Positions 27,542 through 35,913 of a DNA stretch of 64,000 nt are shown here, piece by piece; position 1 is the first letter of the stretch, and each line of letters begins with the position of its first letter. This DNA is from CAYXAA01 sp964462985 (GTDB lineage Bacteria; Pseudomonadota; Alphaproteobacteria; Rhizobiales; Stappiaceae). The stretch covers positions 1-64,000 of the forward strand of contig CAYXAA010000009.1 of the NCBI GenBank assembly GCA_964462985.1, in the 5' to 3' direction. The notes under the pieces are model-generated. The model did no database searches. It was not told the DNA's origin and saw only the letters and a list, made by a program, of their open reading frames with translations. The position numbers and the translations under genes were made by a program.

Positions 27542-28372
27542 ATGGTGGAACAGGGCGAGCTCGTTGTCGCGCAGATCACGACCTTCGTGACACTCTACGG
27601 CCTCAAGGTTGTCGGGGCCTTGGCGATCCTGCTGCTCGGCTTCATCCTTGCCGGACGCATCAAGCATGCGTTGGATCGCAGTTTGTCGCGGGCCCGTCAG
27701 ATCGACCCGATGCTGCGCGGGTTCCTGGCGAACATGGCGAAATACGCCGTCATCGCCATCACAATCATCGCCGTCCTCAACCAGTTCGGGGTGCAGACTG
27801 CCAGCCTCATCGCCGTGCTCGGTGCCGCTAGCCTTGCAATCGGGCTCGCCCTCCAGGGCACGCTCAGCCATGTCGCCGCGGGAGTCATGCTTCTGCTGTT
27901 CCGGCCGTTCAAGGTCGGCGACTACATCGTCGTCGGTGGTGAGGGAGGGACCGTCAGGGAAGTCTCGCTGTTCACGACGGAGTTGACGACCCCGGACAAC
28001 GTCCAGATCATCGTTCCGAACGGCCAGATCTGGGGCGCGTCGATCACCAACTACTCCTATCATGCGACTCGTCGGCTCGATCTGGCGCTGCGGATCGCCT
28101 ACGAGGACGATATTGGCAGCGCCAAGGCAGCGGTCGAGGACCTGATTGCGAAGGACGAGCGCTGTTTCAAGGATCCTGCGCCGCTTGTGGCGGTGTCCGA
28201 TCTCGGCGAAAGCTCGGTCGATTTCGTGATCCGCGTCTGGTGCGCGGCCTCCGACTACTGGGACCTGAAGTGGGACCTCACCCGCGCCATAAAGGAGCGC
28301 ATGGATCAGGAGGGCATCACCATTCCCTATCCTCGGCGCGTCGTACACGAAATAGCCGAAGCAGCCGAGTAG
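27542..28372 (+). CDS. mscS: Small-conductance mechanosensitive channel, MscS family
   Basis: A 276-residue inner-membrane channel that opens under osmotic downshock. It has three N-terminal spans (about 13-37, 60-80 and 88-115). The third is the glycine/alanine-rich pore helix (LGAASLAIGLALQGTLSHVAAG). Then come the beta domain with PFKVGDYIVVGG and TPDNVQIIVPNGQIWG, and an alpha/beta C-terminal domain. The length equals that of E. coli MscS. GGGAG is 5 bases before the ATG. Confidence 0.9.
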   Translation: MVEQGELVVAQITTFVTLYGLKVVGALAILLLGFILAGRIKHALDRSLSRARQIDPMLRGFLANMAKYAVIAITIIAVLNQFGVQTASLIAVLGAASLAIGLALQGTLSHVAAGVMLLLFRPFKVGDYIVVGGEGGTVREVSLFTTELTTPDNVQIIVPNGQIWGASITNYSYHATRRLDLALRIAYEDDIGSAKAAVEDLIAKDERCFKDPAPLVAVSDLGESSVDFVIRVWCAASDYWDLKWDLTRAIKERMDQEGITIPYPRRVVHEIAEAAE

Positions 28373-28458
28373 GCTGGCGTCAGCTGCGTCCCGCACTATA
28401 ACCGCGGCCGTGATGCCGAGTTTCGGCCGACCGATAGGCGCTAGTTCAAGGAGCCGTC

Positions 28459-29865
28459 ATGACGAGCACGACAGGTCCGAAGACGCGACGCGAGACCGAT
28501 TCCATGGGGGCGGTAGAGGTGGCCGCCGATCGGTACTGGGGCGCCCAGACCGAACGCTCACTACATCATTTCGCGATCGGGCGCGACAGGATCCCGCTGG
28601 AGGTCGTGCACGCGCTGGCAGTGATCAAGAAGGCCGCGGCGATCGCAAATTGCGACCTCGGCCATCTTCCCGAGGACAAGGCAAAGCTGATCATCGCGGC
28701 TGCCGAGGAGGTCATGTCGGGCAAGCTCGACGATCACTTCCCGCTGCACGTCTGGATGACGGGCTCCGGCACGCAGTCGAACATGAACGTCAACGAGGTG
28801 ATCGCCAATCGCGCGATCGAGATGGCCGGCGGCACGCTCGGGTCGAAGACCCCGATCCATCCCAACGATCATGTCAACATGTCGCAGTCGTCCAACGACG
28901 TGTTCCCGACCGCCCTGAATGTTTCGGCAGCCCGCATGATCAAGGAGCGCCTGCTGCCGGCGCTCGCCACCCTCCGGGCCGCGCTGGACGACAAGGCGAC
29001 CGCCTGGGCAGATATCGTCAAGATCGGCCGAACCCACATGCAGGACGCGGTGCCGATGACGCTCGGCCAGGAGATCTCCGGTTACGTCGGCATGCTCGAT
29101 GACAATGTCGAGCGGCTGGAGTTCGTGCTCAAGGGTCTGATGCGTCTTGCCCTGGGAGGCACGGCGGTCGGCACCGGCGTCAATGCCCCGAAGGGCTTTG
29201 CCGAGCGCGCCGCCGCAGAGATCGCTTCGATCACCGGACTGCCCTTCGTCTCGGCGCCGAACAAGTTCACGGTGATGGGCGCCCATGACGCCATGGTGAT
29301 GGCGTCCGGAGCGCTGAGAACGCTTGCCGTCTCGCTCTACAAGATTGCCAACGACATCCGGCTGCTGTCCTGCGGTCCGCGGGCCGGCCTTGCGGAGATC
29401 GAACTGCCGGCCAACGAGCCGGGCTCCTCGATCATGCCCGGCAAGGTCAATCCGACCCAGTGCGAGGCGCTGGCGATGGTCGGCGCCCAGGTGATGGGGC
29501 TCGACGTCGCAACCGGGTTCGCCGGTGCCGGCGGCCTGCTCGAAATGAACGTCTACAAGCCGATGATGGCCTTCAATGTGGTTGAGAGCTGCCGGATGAT
29601 GGCCGACGGCATGGGGGCCTTCACCGAGTTTGCCGTGAAGGGCATGAAGGCAAACGAGCGCAAGCTTGCGCAGGATGTGGAGAAGTCCCTGATGCTGGTG
29701 ACGGCGCTCTCGCCCGTGATCGGCTATGACAAGGCGGCGGAAATCGCCCATCACGCCTTTCATCATGATATGACGCTGAAGGCCGCTGCGCTGGAGCTCG
29801 GCTACGTCGACGAGGCGACGTTCGATGCCGCAGTTGATCCCAGAAAGATGATCGGACACGGCTGA
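28459..29865 (+). CDS. fumC: Class II fumarate hydratase
   Basis: A 468-residue cytoplasmic TCA-cycle enzyme interconverting fumarate and malate. Motifs include TGSGTQSNMNVNEV, HPNDHVNMSQSSND and the superfamily signature GSSIMPGKVNPTQ (from residue 322). This combination and the length separate fumarase C from aspartase and argininosuccinate lyase. AAGGAG lies 6 bases before the ATG. It is a stand-alone gene between mscS and a TerB-DnaJ unit. Confidence 0.96.
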   Translation: MTSTTGPKTRRETDSMGAVEVAADRYWGAQTERSLHHFAIGRDRIPLEVVHALAVIKKAAAIANCDLGHLPEDKAKLIIAAAEEVMSGKLDDHFPLHVWMTGSGTQSNMNVNEVIANRAIEMAGGTLGSKTPIHPNDHVNMSQSSNDVFPTALNVSAARMIKERLLPALATLRAALDDKATAWADIVKIGRTHMQDAVPMTLGQEISGYVGMLDDNVERLEFVLKGLMRLALGGTAVGTGVNAPKGFAERAAAEIASITGLPFVSAPNKFTVMGAHDAMVMASGALRTLAVSLYKIANDIRLLSCGPRAGLAEIELPANEPGSSIMPGKVNPTQCEALAMVGAQVMGLDVATGFAGAGGLLEMNVYKPMMAFNVVESCRMMADGMGAFTEFAVKGMKANERKLAQDVEKSLMLVTALSPVIGYDKAAEIAHHAFHHDMTLKAAALELGYVDEATFDAAVDPRKMIGHG

Positions 29866-29942
29866 GAGGCGCGGCGAACGGTTCCCTGGGTTACACACTG
29901 TGCTAGAGAGGAGGAATAGCGTCGAAGGGGAGCCGGGCGACA

Positions 29943-30068
29943 ATGGATAGTACGACGTGTCTGGTCGCGCCGGACGCTGCGAGATGGGACGTTCGGACAG
30001 ACTGGGCAGCATGGGCTGCCTTGCGGGACACCCTGCGCGCCGGCGGCGGCTCCACCTGGATGGTGTGA
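29943..30068 (+). CDS. Small 41-residue ORF coupled to the TerB-DnaJ gene
   Basis: MDSTTCLVAPDAARWDVRTD... is a 41-residue frame rich in Trp and Ala. AGGGGAG lies 10 bases before the ATG. Its TGA is 3 bases before the ATG of the TerB-DnaJ gene, which has no good ribosome binding site of its own, so ribosomes may pass from one frame to the other. It is either a real small protein or a coupling leader. No family is recognised. Confidence 0.4.
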   Translation: MDSTTCLVAPDAARWDVRTDWAAWAALRDTLRAGGGSTWMV

Positions 30069-30071
30069 CCC

Positions 30072-30785
30072 ATGGCGCGCGAGACGACTATCTGGGCCAG
30101 GGTGAACCGGCTGGTGGCGGCGATCGGAGCCGGCGGTGTCGAGCTGATCGACCGGATCGTCACCTATGTCGCAACAATGGGGGACGGCCGCGAAGGTCAG
30201 CGCTCGATCGCCTTCACCGTCGCGATGATCGCGCTCTCCGCGAAGATGGCCAAGGCCGACGGTGTCGTCACGGGTGACGAGGAACTCGCGTTTCTCGAGA
30301 TCTTCTCCATTCCGGACGGCGAGGAGCGAAATGTCGCGCGGCTGTTCAATCTTGCCAAACAGGACATTGCCGGCTTCGAGACCTATGCAGCGCGGCTCGC
30401 GGGCCTTTTTCCCGGCGATCGCGAGATCCGCAAGGACATACTCGACGGCCTGTTCCATATCGCCAAGGCTGACGGAGTGCTGCACGATTCCGAGGTCGCC
30501 TACCTGCGGCGGATCGCGGAGATCTTCGAACTCGATGACTTCGCCTTCCGGCAAATGCTGGCGCGGCATGCGCGCGCAGAATGCGATCCCTATCTGGTGC
30601 TCGGCATCGAGCCGACCGCGGATGACGAGACGGTGAAGCGCCATTACCGCACTCTGGTGAAGGAGACGCACCCGGACCGGCTGATAGCCCGGGGGGTGCC
30701 GGAGGAGTTCGTCAAGATCGCGTCCGAGCGGCTTGCGGCGTTGAACGCCGCCTATGCGCAGATAGCGGCCGAGCGGAGGCTCTAG
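30072..30785 (+). CDS. TerB and J-domain co-chaperone-like protein
   Basis: A 237-residue protein with a TerB/DjlA-type helical domain (about residues 45-165, with paired acidic motifs AKADGVVTGDEE and AKADGVLHDSEV) and a C-terminal J domain (about 173-235) with the essential HPD at residues 200-202. J domains stimulate DnaK ATPase activity. Unlike E. coli DjlA it has no clear N-terminal membrane anchor. It is 7 bases ahead of the AmpD-like gene, so it may serve envelope or peptidoglycan functions. Confidence 0.87.
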   Translation: MARETTIWARVNRLVAAIGAGGVELIDRIVTYVATMGDGREGQRSIAFTVAMIALSAKMAKADGVVTGDEELAFLEIFSIPDGEERNVARLFNLAKQDIAGFETYAARLAGLFPGDREIRKDILDGLFHIAKADGVLHDSEVAYLRRIAEIFELDDFAFRQMLARHARAECDPYLVLGIEPTADDETVKRHYRTLVKETHPDRLIARGVPEEFVKIASERLAALNAAYAQIAAERRL

Positions 30786-30792
30786 GCGAGCA

Positions 30793-31554
30793 ATGGCCTT
30801 CGTTCCCGATACGGCCCTTCCGGTGCGGCTCCGGCCGTCGCCGTGCCACAATGAGCGCCGTTCCAATGCGCCCGTCGACATGGTGATCCTGCATTACACG
30901 GGAATGAAGACCGGGGAGGCCGCGCTCGCGCGGCTGACCGACCCTGCGAGCGAGGTATCGGCACACTACGTGGTCGACGAAGATGGCACGATCACCCAGT
31001 GCGTGCCGGAGGCGCGTCGGGCCTGGCACGCCGGGGCCTCGTTCTGGAAGGGCGAGCGCGATGTCAATTCGCGCTCGATCGGCATCGAAATCGTCAATCC
31101 TGGCCATGACCTCGGCTATCCGCCGTTCCCCGATGCCCAGATCGAGGCCGTCATCGCCCTGCTGAAGGACGTCTGCGGACGCCGCGGCGTCGCCCCGGAG
31201 CGCATCCTCGGCCATTCCGATGTGGCACCGGCGCGCAAGATCGACCCGGGCGAAAAGTTCCCGTGGAACAGACTTGCCGCGGCCGGCGTCGGCCATTTCG
31301 TTCCGCCGGTGCCGGCCTCTGGCGGTCGATACATGCAGCGGGGCGACGAGGGCCGGCCGGTCGAGGCATTGCAATCCCTCCTTGCACTCTATGGCTATGA
31401 TGTCGGGGTTACAGGCGTTTACGACCAGGGAACCTTCGACGCCGTCACAGCGTTCCAACGGCATTTCCGGACGGAAAAGATCGATGGCATCGCCGACATG
31501 TCCACGATCGCAACGTTGCACGCCCTGCTGTCAGCCCTCCCTGGCCTGACTTGA
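30793..31554 (+). CDS. N-acetylmuramoyl-L-alanine amidase (AmpD/Amidase_2) with peptidoglycan-binding domain
   Basis: A 253-residue zinc amidase that cuts the MurNAc-L-Ala bond. The Amidase_2 domain (about 25-175) shows zinc ligand His34 (ILHYTG), SAHYVVDEDG, IGIEIVNPGH and the second half of the active site GHSDVAPARKIDPGEKFPW. A C-terminal helical peptidoglycan-binding domain (about 185-250) contains VEALQSLLALYGYDVGVTGVY. There is no signal peptide, so it is most like cytoplasmic AmpD-type recycling enzymes. It follows the TerB-J gene at 7 bases. Confidence 0.88.
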   Translation: MAFVPDTALPVRLRPSPCHNERRSNAPVDMVILHYTGMKTGEAALARLTDPASEVSAHYVVDEDGTITQCVPEARRAWHAGASFWKGERDVNSRSIGIEIVNPGHDLGYPPFPDAQIEAVIALLKDVCGRRGVAPERILGHSDVAPARKIDPGEKFPWNRLAAAGVGHFVPPVPASGGRYMQRGDEGRPVEALQSLLALYGYDVGVTGVYDQGTFDAVTAFQRHFRTEKIDGIADMSTIATLHALLSALPGLT

Positions 31555-31789
31555 TTGCTCGCGGCTTTCCACCGCTTGGCCAAACCTTGCCCCGAAAAGG
31601 CCGCGATTTCGTGGCGGCGAGGACAAAGACTCCCTGATTCGTCCGCAAATCGCCGTTATTCGCCGGGAATTTCGTAATAATTTGCAAGGAATCGTGAACG
31701 TCAGGGCCGGATTTCCGTCGAAACCGGTCGCCATACCCCGCGCGTCCTCCCAAGCGGTCCACCCGCAACAAACACAAGGTCGGGGTTAA

Positions 31790-32287
31790 ATGACAAAAAC
31801 GAAACTCGCTGCACTAACCGCCGCATTGATGATTGCCTGTGCAACCGGCGCGTGCCAGACGGCCTCAACAGGCACGACGACCGTCGACCCCTCCATCCTC
31901 GAAGAGGACCGCGGCAGCAAGTTGCGGAACCTCGTGGCCGCAGCAGCCCGCAAGCATGGAATTCCCGTCGATCTGGCCCATGCCGTCGTCGAGATCGAAA
32001 GCAACTACAATCCCAAGGCCCGCGGCCGTCACGGCGAAGTCGGCCTGATGCAGATCAAGCCGGCGACCGCGCGCGGCATTGGCTACACCGGCTCCACCAA
32101 GGCTCTTTACGATCCGAAAACCAACCTCGAATGGGGCATGCGCTACCTCGCGATGGCGCACAGCAAGGCGGGAGGAGATCTCTGCGGCACCATCCTGCGC
32201 TACAACGCCGGCCATTACGCCCGGCGCATGAACCCGGTCAGCCGGCGCTACTGCTCGCGCGTCAAGCAGATGCTGGCGTCAAGCTGA
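31790..32287 (+). CDS. Lytic transglycosylase (SLT domain) exported protein
   Basis: A 165-residue exported enzyme that cuts glycan strands of peptidoglycan to give 1,6-anhydro ends. It has a signal peptide (residues 1-21), then an SLT domain (about 45-160) with catalytic Glu70 in VEIESNYNP, GLMQIKPATA and a late LRYNAG motif. A cysteine at residue 22 follows TGA, not a proper lipobox, so lipidation is doubtful. It is preceded by 235 bases of non-coding DNA. The neighbouring amidase suggests a wall-remodelling neighbourhood. Confidence 0.87.
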   Translation: MTKTKLAALTAALMIACATGACQTASTGTTTVDPSILEEDRGSKLRNLVAAAARKHGIPVDLAHAVVEIESNYNPKARGRHGEVGLMQIKPATARGIGYTGSTKALYDPKTNLEWGMRYLAMAHSKAGGDLCGTILRYNAGHYARRMNPVSRRYCSRVKQMLASS

Positions 32288-32327
32288 TCCCGATGCCGTC
32301 CGCGCCGTCGCGCTGAGGCGAGCCCAT

Positions 32328-32972
32328 TCAGCCAGGCTCGTCCAGCGTCTCGGCGGTCAGTCCGGCAATCACGGCCGCGAGCGGCTCCGGTTCGGCGCGC
32401 AGCCCGTCGATCATGCCGCGGCGGTCGGCTGCACTTCGGTGCTGGTTGAGTTTCCATACTCCCTCCAGCCGCTCCACCCGAAGCTCCACGCCGACCACGC
32501 CGCGGCTCAGGGCCCCGATGAAGCCGTCCGGCGCGTCGTCGAGGCTCCACGCGTTTGGTCGTCCCATCTCGTTGGCCGCTGTAAGCGCTTCGAGATTGTG
32601 CCGGATCCAGGCTGGGTCTTCGATGATCGCCAGCGGGCCCTCGGCGTGGACCGAGACATAGGCCCAGGTCGGCACCGCCTTGCCGGTCTCGCGTTTCGTC
32701 TCGTACCAGTTCGGCGATACATAGGCCTGCGGCCCCTGGAAAATCGCGATCGAGCTGGGCGCGCCGGTGAGGGCGCGCCAATGCGGATTGGCGCGCGCCA
32801 CGTGTGCCTGGAGCCGGATTTGTCCATCCGGTTCCGCAACCACGACCATGGGCAGGTGGGTGGCGTGGATCTGATCCACCCCGGGTGTGACCAAGGCTGC
32901 GAACTGAATATCCCGGATCGCCGCGATCAGGACGTCGTGGCGGGTTTCTCGGCTTTCGCTGCGTGCATACAT
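32328..32972 (-). CDS. PaiB-like FMN-binding protein
   Basis: A 214-residue flavin-binding split-barrel protein of the PaiB family (FMN-binding negative transcriptional regulator). Recognised stretches are IQFAALVTPG, LQAHVARANPHW, AIFQGPQAYVSPNWY and VPTWAYVSVHAEG. The first 15 or so residues of usual PaiB proteins (MYxPxxF) are replaced by MYARSESRETRHD, so the N terminus is slightly aberrant. Despite the name, no DNA-binding motif is seen. ATG 32972 is chosen; the upstream frame would run into rnpB. Confidence 0.82.
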   Translation of the reverse strand: MYARSESRETRHDVLIAAIRDIQFAALVTPGVDQIHATHLPMVVVAEPDGQIRLQAHVARANPHWRALTGAPSSIAIFQGPQAYVSPNWYETKRETGKAVPTWAYVSVHAEGPLAIIEDPAWIRHNLEALTAANEMGRPNAWSLDDAPDGFIGALSRGVVGVELRVERLEGVWKLNQHRSAADRRGMIDGLRAEPEPLAAVIAGLTAETLDEPG

Positions 32973-33133
32973 GGGGCGTGCGCCTGACGGGCGTGAGAAC
33001 GGCGATCGGACTTCATAACACCGAACGCCGCCGGCTGCTCGAACGTTTTCCCGAGCGCCCTCGCACATGTGTGCCAGCCTCTCTGGGGTAGCGTTTCGCT
33101 TGACCCGGACGAAGCGGGCGCCTACGTGTCCAG

Positions 33134-33546
33134 CGCCAGTCGGCCGGACGGCCGCCCTCGCAAGTGTGGAAACGCCGCGGGGGAGGAAAGTCCGGGCTCC
33201 ATGGAGACACGGTGCCGGGTAACGCCCGGCGAGGGAAACCTCAGGGAAAGTGCCACAGAAAGCAAACCGCCCCAACTTGCGCCTCCGGGCGCCGGGGTAA
33301 GGGTGAAAGGGTGGGGTAAGAGCCCACCGCGCGACCGGCAACGGAAGCGGCACGGTAAACCCCACCGGGAGCAAGACCGAATAGGGGCGGCGCGGGGCCG
33401 AAAGGTTCCAGTCGGTTTCCAGACCAGCTGCCCGGGTTGGTTGCACGAGACGTCCGGCAACGGACGTTCGAGATGAATGGTCGTCACGTGCGTCGGGTCA
33501 ACCGTCGCGCCGTACAGAACCCGGCTTATAGGCCGGCTGGCAATTT
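33134..33546 (+). ncRNA. rnpB: RNase P RNA (class A)
   Basis: The catalytic RNA of RNase P, which trims tRNA 5' ends. The ends pair as helix P1 (GCCAGTCGGCC 33135-33145 with GGCCGGCTGGC 33531-33541). Universally conserved blocks are in order: GAGGAAAGTCCGGGCTCC (about 33184), GGTAACGCCCGGCGAGGGAAA, ACAGAAAGCAAACCGCC (about 33256), AAGGGTGAAAGGGTG, GGTAAGAGCCCACCGCGC, GGCACGGTAAACCCCACC and ACAGAACCCGGCTTATAG near the 3' end. Exact ends may differ by a few bases. It lies some 500 bases upstream of mraZ, an arrangement familiar in Hyphomicrobiales. Confidence 0.96.
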
Positions 33547-33688
33547 CCTCCTCCCGCCCTTTGATGGGAGCGCAATCGAGCGTCCGATACCGGTGCCGCC
33601 GACGTCATGGGACGGCGTGGGCGGTCTGGCGGGTCTCCCGTTCCGGCTTCCACGCTCCTGTAATTCTCGCTTCCCCCAATGGCAGCAA

Positions 33689-33766
33689 GGTGCGGATCGG
33701 CTTCTGCCGCGACGACCCCCGGACTTGTAAGCCCGAATTTCCACCATTTTTCGGCAGATCCGCACC
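33689..33766. repeat. Nested inverted repeat forming a 78-base structured element
   Basis: GGTGCGGATC (33689-33698) is a perfect inverted repeat of 33757-33766. Inside, TGCCG (33705-33709) pairs with CGGCA (33752-33756), and CGG-A-CTT/AAG-C-CCG forms a small central hairpin. It lies in the non-coding stretch 33547-34049 between rnpB and mraZ. It might be a small RNA, a processing site or a decayed RNA gene. No T run follows on either strand. Confidence 0.45.
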
Positions 33767-33850
33767 ACGGGAAACGCATTCTTAAGCATAAGCGGCGAGC
33801 ATGGCCGGACGGCGCATCAGACGCGTCGTGGGAGGGGACGAACCATTGGA

Positions 33851-33895
33851 TTCCATTGACGCCCATGCAGTCCCATGTTATCCCAAATTATCCCG
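33851..33895 (-). promoter_or_regulatory. MraZ-type operator: TGGG repeats at 10-base period
   Basis: Five successive 10-base units start at 33851, 33861, 33871, 33881 and 33891, with cores TCCA, CCCA, CCCA, CCCA and CCCG (TGGG on the minus strand). The E. coli regulator MraZ binds GTGGG repeats separated by 5 bases ahead of its own operon, and the period here is the same. The box is about 155 bases before mraZ, so autoregulation of the dcw cluster is likely. The rest of 33770-34049 shows no gene. Confidence 0.65.
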
Positions 33896-34049
33896 GAGCG
33901 TGACGGAGTAGCACTGGCAAAAGGGTGCCGGGGAGGGCCGGTTCCCCGCTGCTTGACGTCCGTCGTCGATACGGACGTTTCGTCATCACGTGCTGAAGGG
34001 CCTTTCGAGCGTCGCACCGGATGGGTGCGGCGGTGGGGCGAGGAGTTCG

Positions 34050-34502
34050 ATGTCCGGCTTCGTGTCGCATTTTACCAACCGACTCGACGCGAAAGGACGT
34101 GTATCCATTCCGGCCGCCTTCCGGCAGGCGCTCGCCCGCGACGGTTTCGAGGGCCTCTACTGCTTTCCCTCGCCCTATCAGCCGGCGGTAGATGCCGGTG
34201 GCAACCAACTGGTTGCGGAGATCCAGAAGCGGCTCGACGGTTTTGCAACGCTGACCCTCGACCACGATGCGCTGTCGACGGCGCTGTTCGGCGCCAGCGA
34301 GACGCTCAAGATCGATGGGGACGGCCGTATCGTGGTCACCGAAATGATCCGGGATCACGCCGGCATCAAGGACCAGGCGGTGTTCGTCGGTCAGGGCTAC
34401 AAGTTCCAGATCTGGGAGCCGGAGGCGTTCCGCGCCCACCGCGCCGAAGCAATGAAGCGGGCGCTTGCTGTGCTGTCCGGTGCGCCGGAGCCGGCGGCAT
34501 GA
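34050..34502 (+). CDS. mraZ: Transcriptional regulator MraZ
   Basis: A 150-residue DNA-binding protein with two SpoVT/AbrB-like domains, each carrying the family pattern (SHFTNRLDAKGRVSIPAAFR near the start and ETLKIDGDGRIVVTEMIRDHAGI in the second half). It is the first gene of the division and cell wall cluster and normally represses it. GGAG lies 5 bases before the ATG. An upstream in-frame ATG at 33990 has no support. It overlaps rsmH by ATGA. Confidence 0.95.
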   Translation: MSGFVSHFTNRLDAKGRVSIPAAFRQALARDGFEGLYCFPSPYQPAVDAGGNQLVAEIQKRLDGFATLTLDHDALSTALFGASETLKIDGDGRIVVTEMIRDHAGIKDQAVFVGQGYKFQIWEPEAFRAHRAEAMKRALAVLSGAPEPAA

Positions 34503-35551
34503 GGGCGGCGCGGACAGGATCGGCCGACGGGCCGGGCGCAGAGCGGCATGTTCCGGTCATGCTATCCGAAGTGCTCGAAACGCTGCGGCCGGAGCCCGGC
34601 GAGATCATCGTCGACGGCACCTTCGGCGCCGGCGGCTACACGCGAGCAATCCTGGCGCGCGGCGCCCGGGTGGTGGCGATCGACCGGGATCCGGACGCGA
34701 TCGCCGCCGGCCGGGATTTGCTGCACGAAGCAGCGGCTTCGGGGCGGGATCTCAAGCTTGTCGAGGGCCGGTTCTCAGAGCTTGACCGCCACGCCAACGC
34801 GCTGGGGCACGAGGCGGTCGACGGCGTCGTGCTTGATCTCGGCGTCTCGTCCATGCAGCTCGACGAGGCCGAGCGCGGCTTCTCCTTCCGCTTCGACGGT
34901 CCGCTCGACATGCGCATGGAGAAGCGCGGCCCGTCAGCGGCCGACATTGTCAACACCCTGCCGCAAAAAGATCTGACCCGGGTCATCGGCCTGCTCGGCG
35001 AGGAAAAGCGCGCCGCCGCCGTTTCCGGCGCGATTGTGCGACGTCGCAAGGATGCGCCCTTCAGCCGCACCGCCGATCTTGCCGCCGTCATCGAGCGTGT
35101 GGTCGGACGCTCGCCGAAAAAGGCACAGATCCACCCTGCGACGCGCACGTTCCAGGCCCTCAGGATCTATGTCAACGGCGAACTCGAAGAAGCGGCCACG
35201 GCGCTGGGCGCAGCAGAGCGCGCGCTGCGTCCCGGCGGCCGCCTGGTCGTCGTCACCTTTCACAGTCTCGAGGATCGCATCGTGAAGCGCTTCTTCGCCG
35301 ATCGCTGCCGCACCCGCGCCGGCGGCTCGCGTCACCTGCCTCAGGCCGATGTGCCGCCGGCCACTTTCGAGCCGCTGGTGAAGGGTGCGCTGGAACCGGA
35401 TGTGACGGAGGTGGCCGCCAATCCGCGGGCGCGCTCCGCGCGGCTGCGCGCCGGCCGTCGCACCGCAGCTCCGGCACGACCCCTCGATATCGAGGCGTTG
35501 GGCGTGCCGCGGCTCGCGGGCCTGCCCGAGGCACGGAGGGCTTCGGCATGA
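34499..35551 (+). CDS. rsmH: 16S rRNA (cytosine-1402-N4)-methyltransferase
   Basis: A 350-residue SAM-dependent enzyme (formerly MraW) that methylates N4 of C1402 in 16S rRNA. It has RHVPVMLSEVLETL at the N terminus, the SAM loop IVDGTFGAGGYTRAIL, VVLDLGVSSMQLDEAERGFSF and the C-terminal VVTFHSLEDRIVKRFF. Its ATG overlaps the mraZ TGA, and its own end overlaps ftsL, so the three are translationally coupled. The open frame upstream to 33875 runs through mraZ and is not used. Confidence 0.95.
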   Translation: MRAARTGSADGPGAERHVPVMLSEVLETLRPEPGEIIVDGTFGAGGYTRAILARGARVVAIDRDPDAIAAGRDLLHEAAASGRDLKLVEGRFSELDRHANALGHEAVDGVVLDLGVSSMQLDEAERGFSFRFDGPLDMRMEKRGPSAADIVNTLPQKDLTRVIGLLGEEKRAAAVSGAIVRRRKDAPFSRTADLAAVIERVVGRSPKKAQIHPATRTFQALRIYVNGELEEAATALGAAERALRPGGRLVVVTFHSLEDRIVKRFFADRCRTRAGGSRHLPQADVPPATFEPLVKGALEPDVTEVAANPRARSARLRAGRRTAAPARPLDIEALGVPRLAGLPEARRASA

Positions 35552-35904
35552 CGCGTTATCTCAATGCCGCTTTCGTACTGATTGTCCTGATCGCCGCCGC
35601 CACCGTATTCGACATGAAGCATGATGCCGAGCAGTCGGCCGAGCGGGTCGCCAGCCTTCAGCGCCAGATTGCCCAGGAGCGCGAGCAGATCCAGCTCTTG
35701 AGGGCGGAATGGAGCCTGCTCAACCAGCCCGACCGGCTCCAGCGCCTCGTCGAACGCTACAACGCCTATCTTCAGCTTGAGCCGCTCACCGTCGATCAGA
35801 TCACGCAGATCCAGGATCTGCCGTTGAAGCCGGTGCCGCTCGATCCCGTCCACTCAGACCCAGCGCTCGGCGGCTATGCCGGCTCTGCGCCGGCAATCCA
35901 GTAG
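35548..35904 (+). CDS. ftsL: Cell division protein FtsL
   Basis: A 118-residue bitopic membrane protein of the divisome. One span (about residues 6-22) is followed by a periplasmic coiled coil (about 28-65, AERVASLQRQIAQEREQIQLLRAEW) with the W-x-x-L-N-x-P-x-R-L-x-x-L motif of FtsL proteins, and a Pro-rich tail. It recruits FtsI/FtsW via FtsQ-FtsB-like complexes. It overlaps rsmH by ATGA and is 9 bases ahead of ftsI. Identification rests mainly on the motif and position, because the family diverges quickly. Confidence 0.9.
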   Translation: MTRYLNAAFVLIVLIAAATVFDMKHDAEQSAERVASLQRQIAQEREQIQLLRAEWSLLNQPDRLQRLVERYNAYLQLEPLTVDQITQIQDLPLKPVPLDPVHSDPALGGYAGSAPAIQ

Positions 35905-35913
35905 GAGGGAGCG

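Noticed and set aside
33689..33766. tRNA gene with a TGT-like anticodon loop
   Set aside because: There is no T-loop GTTCRA motif, the D arm and anticodon stem do not pair correctly, and T8 is missing on both strands.
33875..34498. Upstream extension of rsmH
   Set aside because: This open frame passes through mraZ in another phase; the ATGA overlap at 34499 gives the family's normal N terminus.
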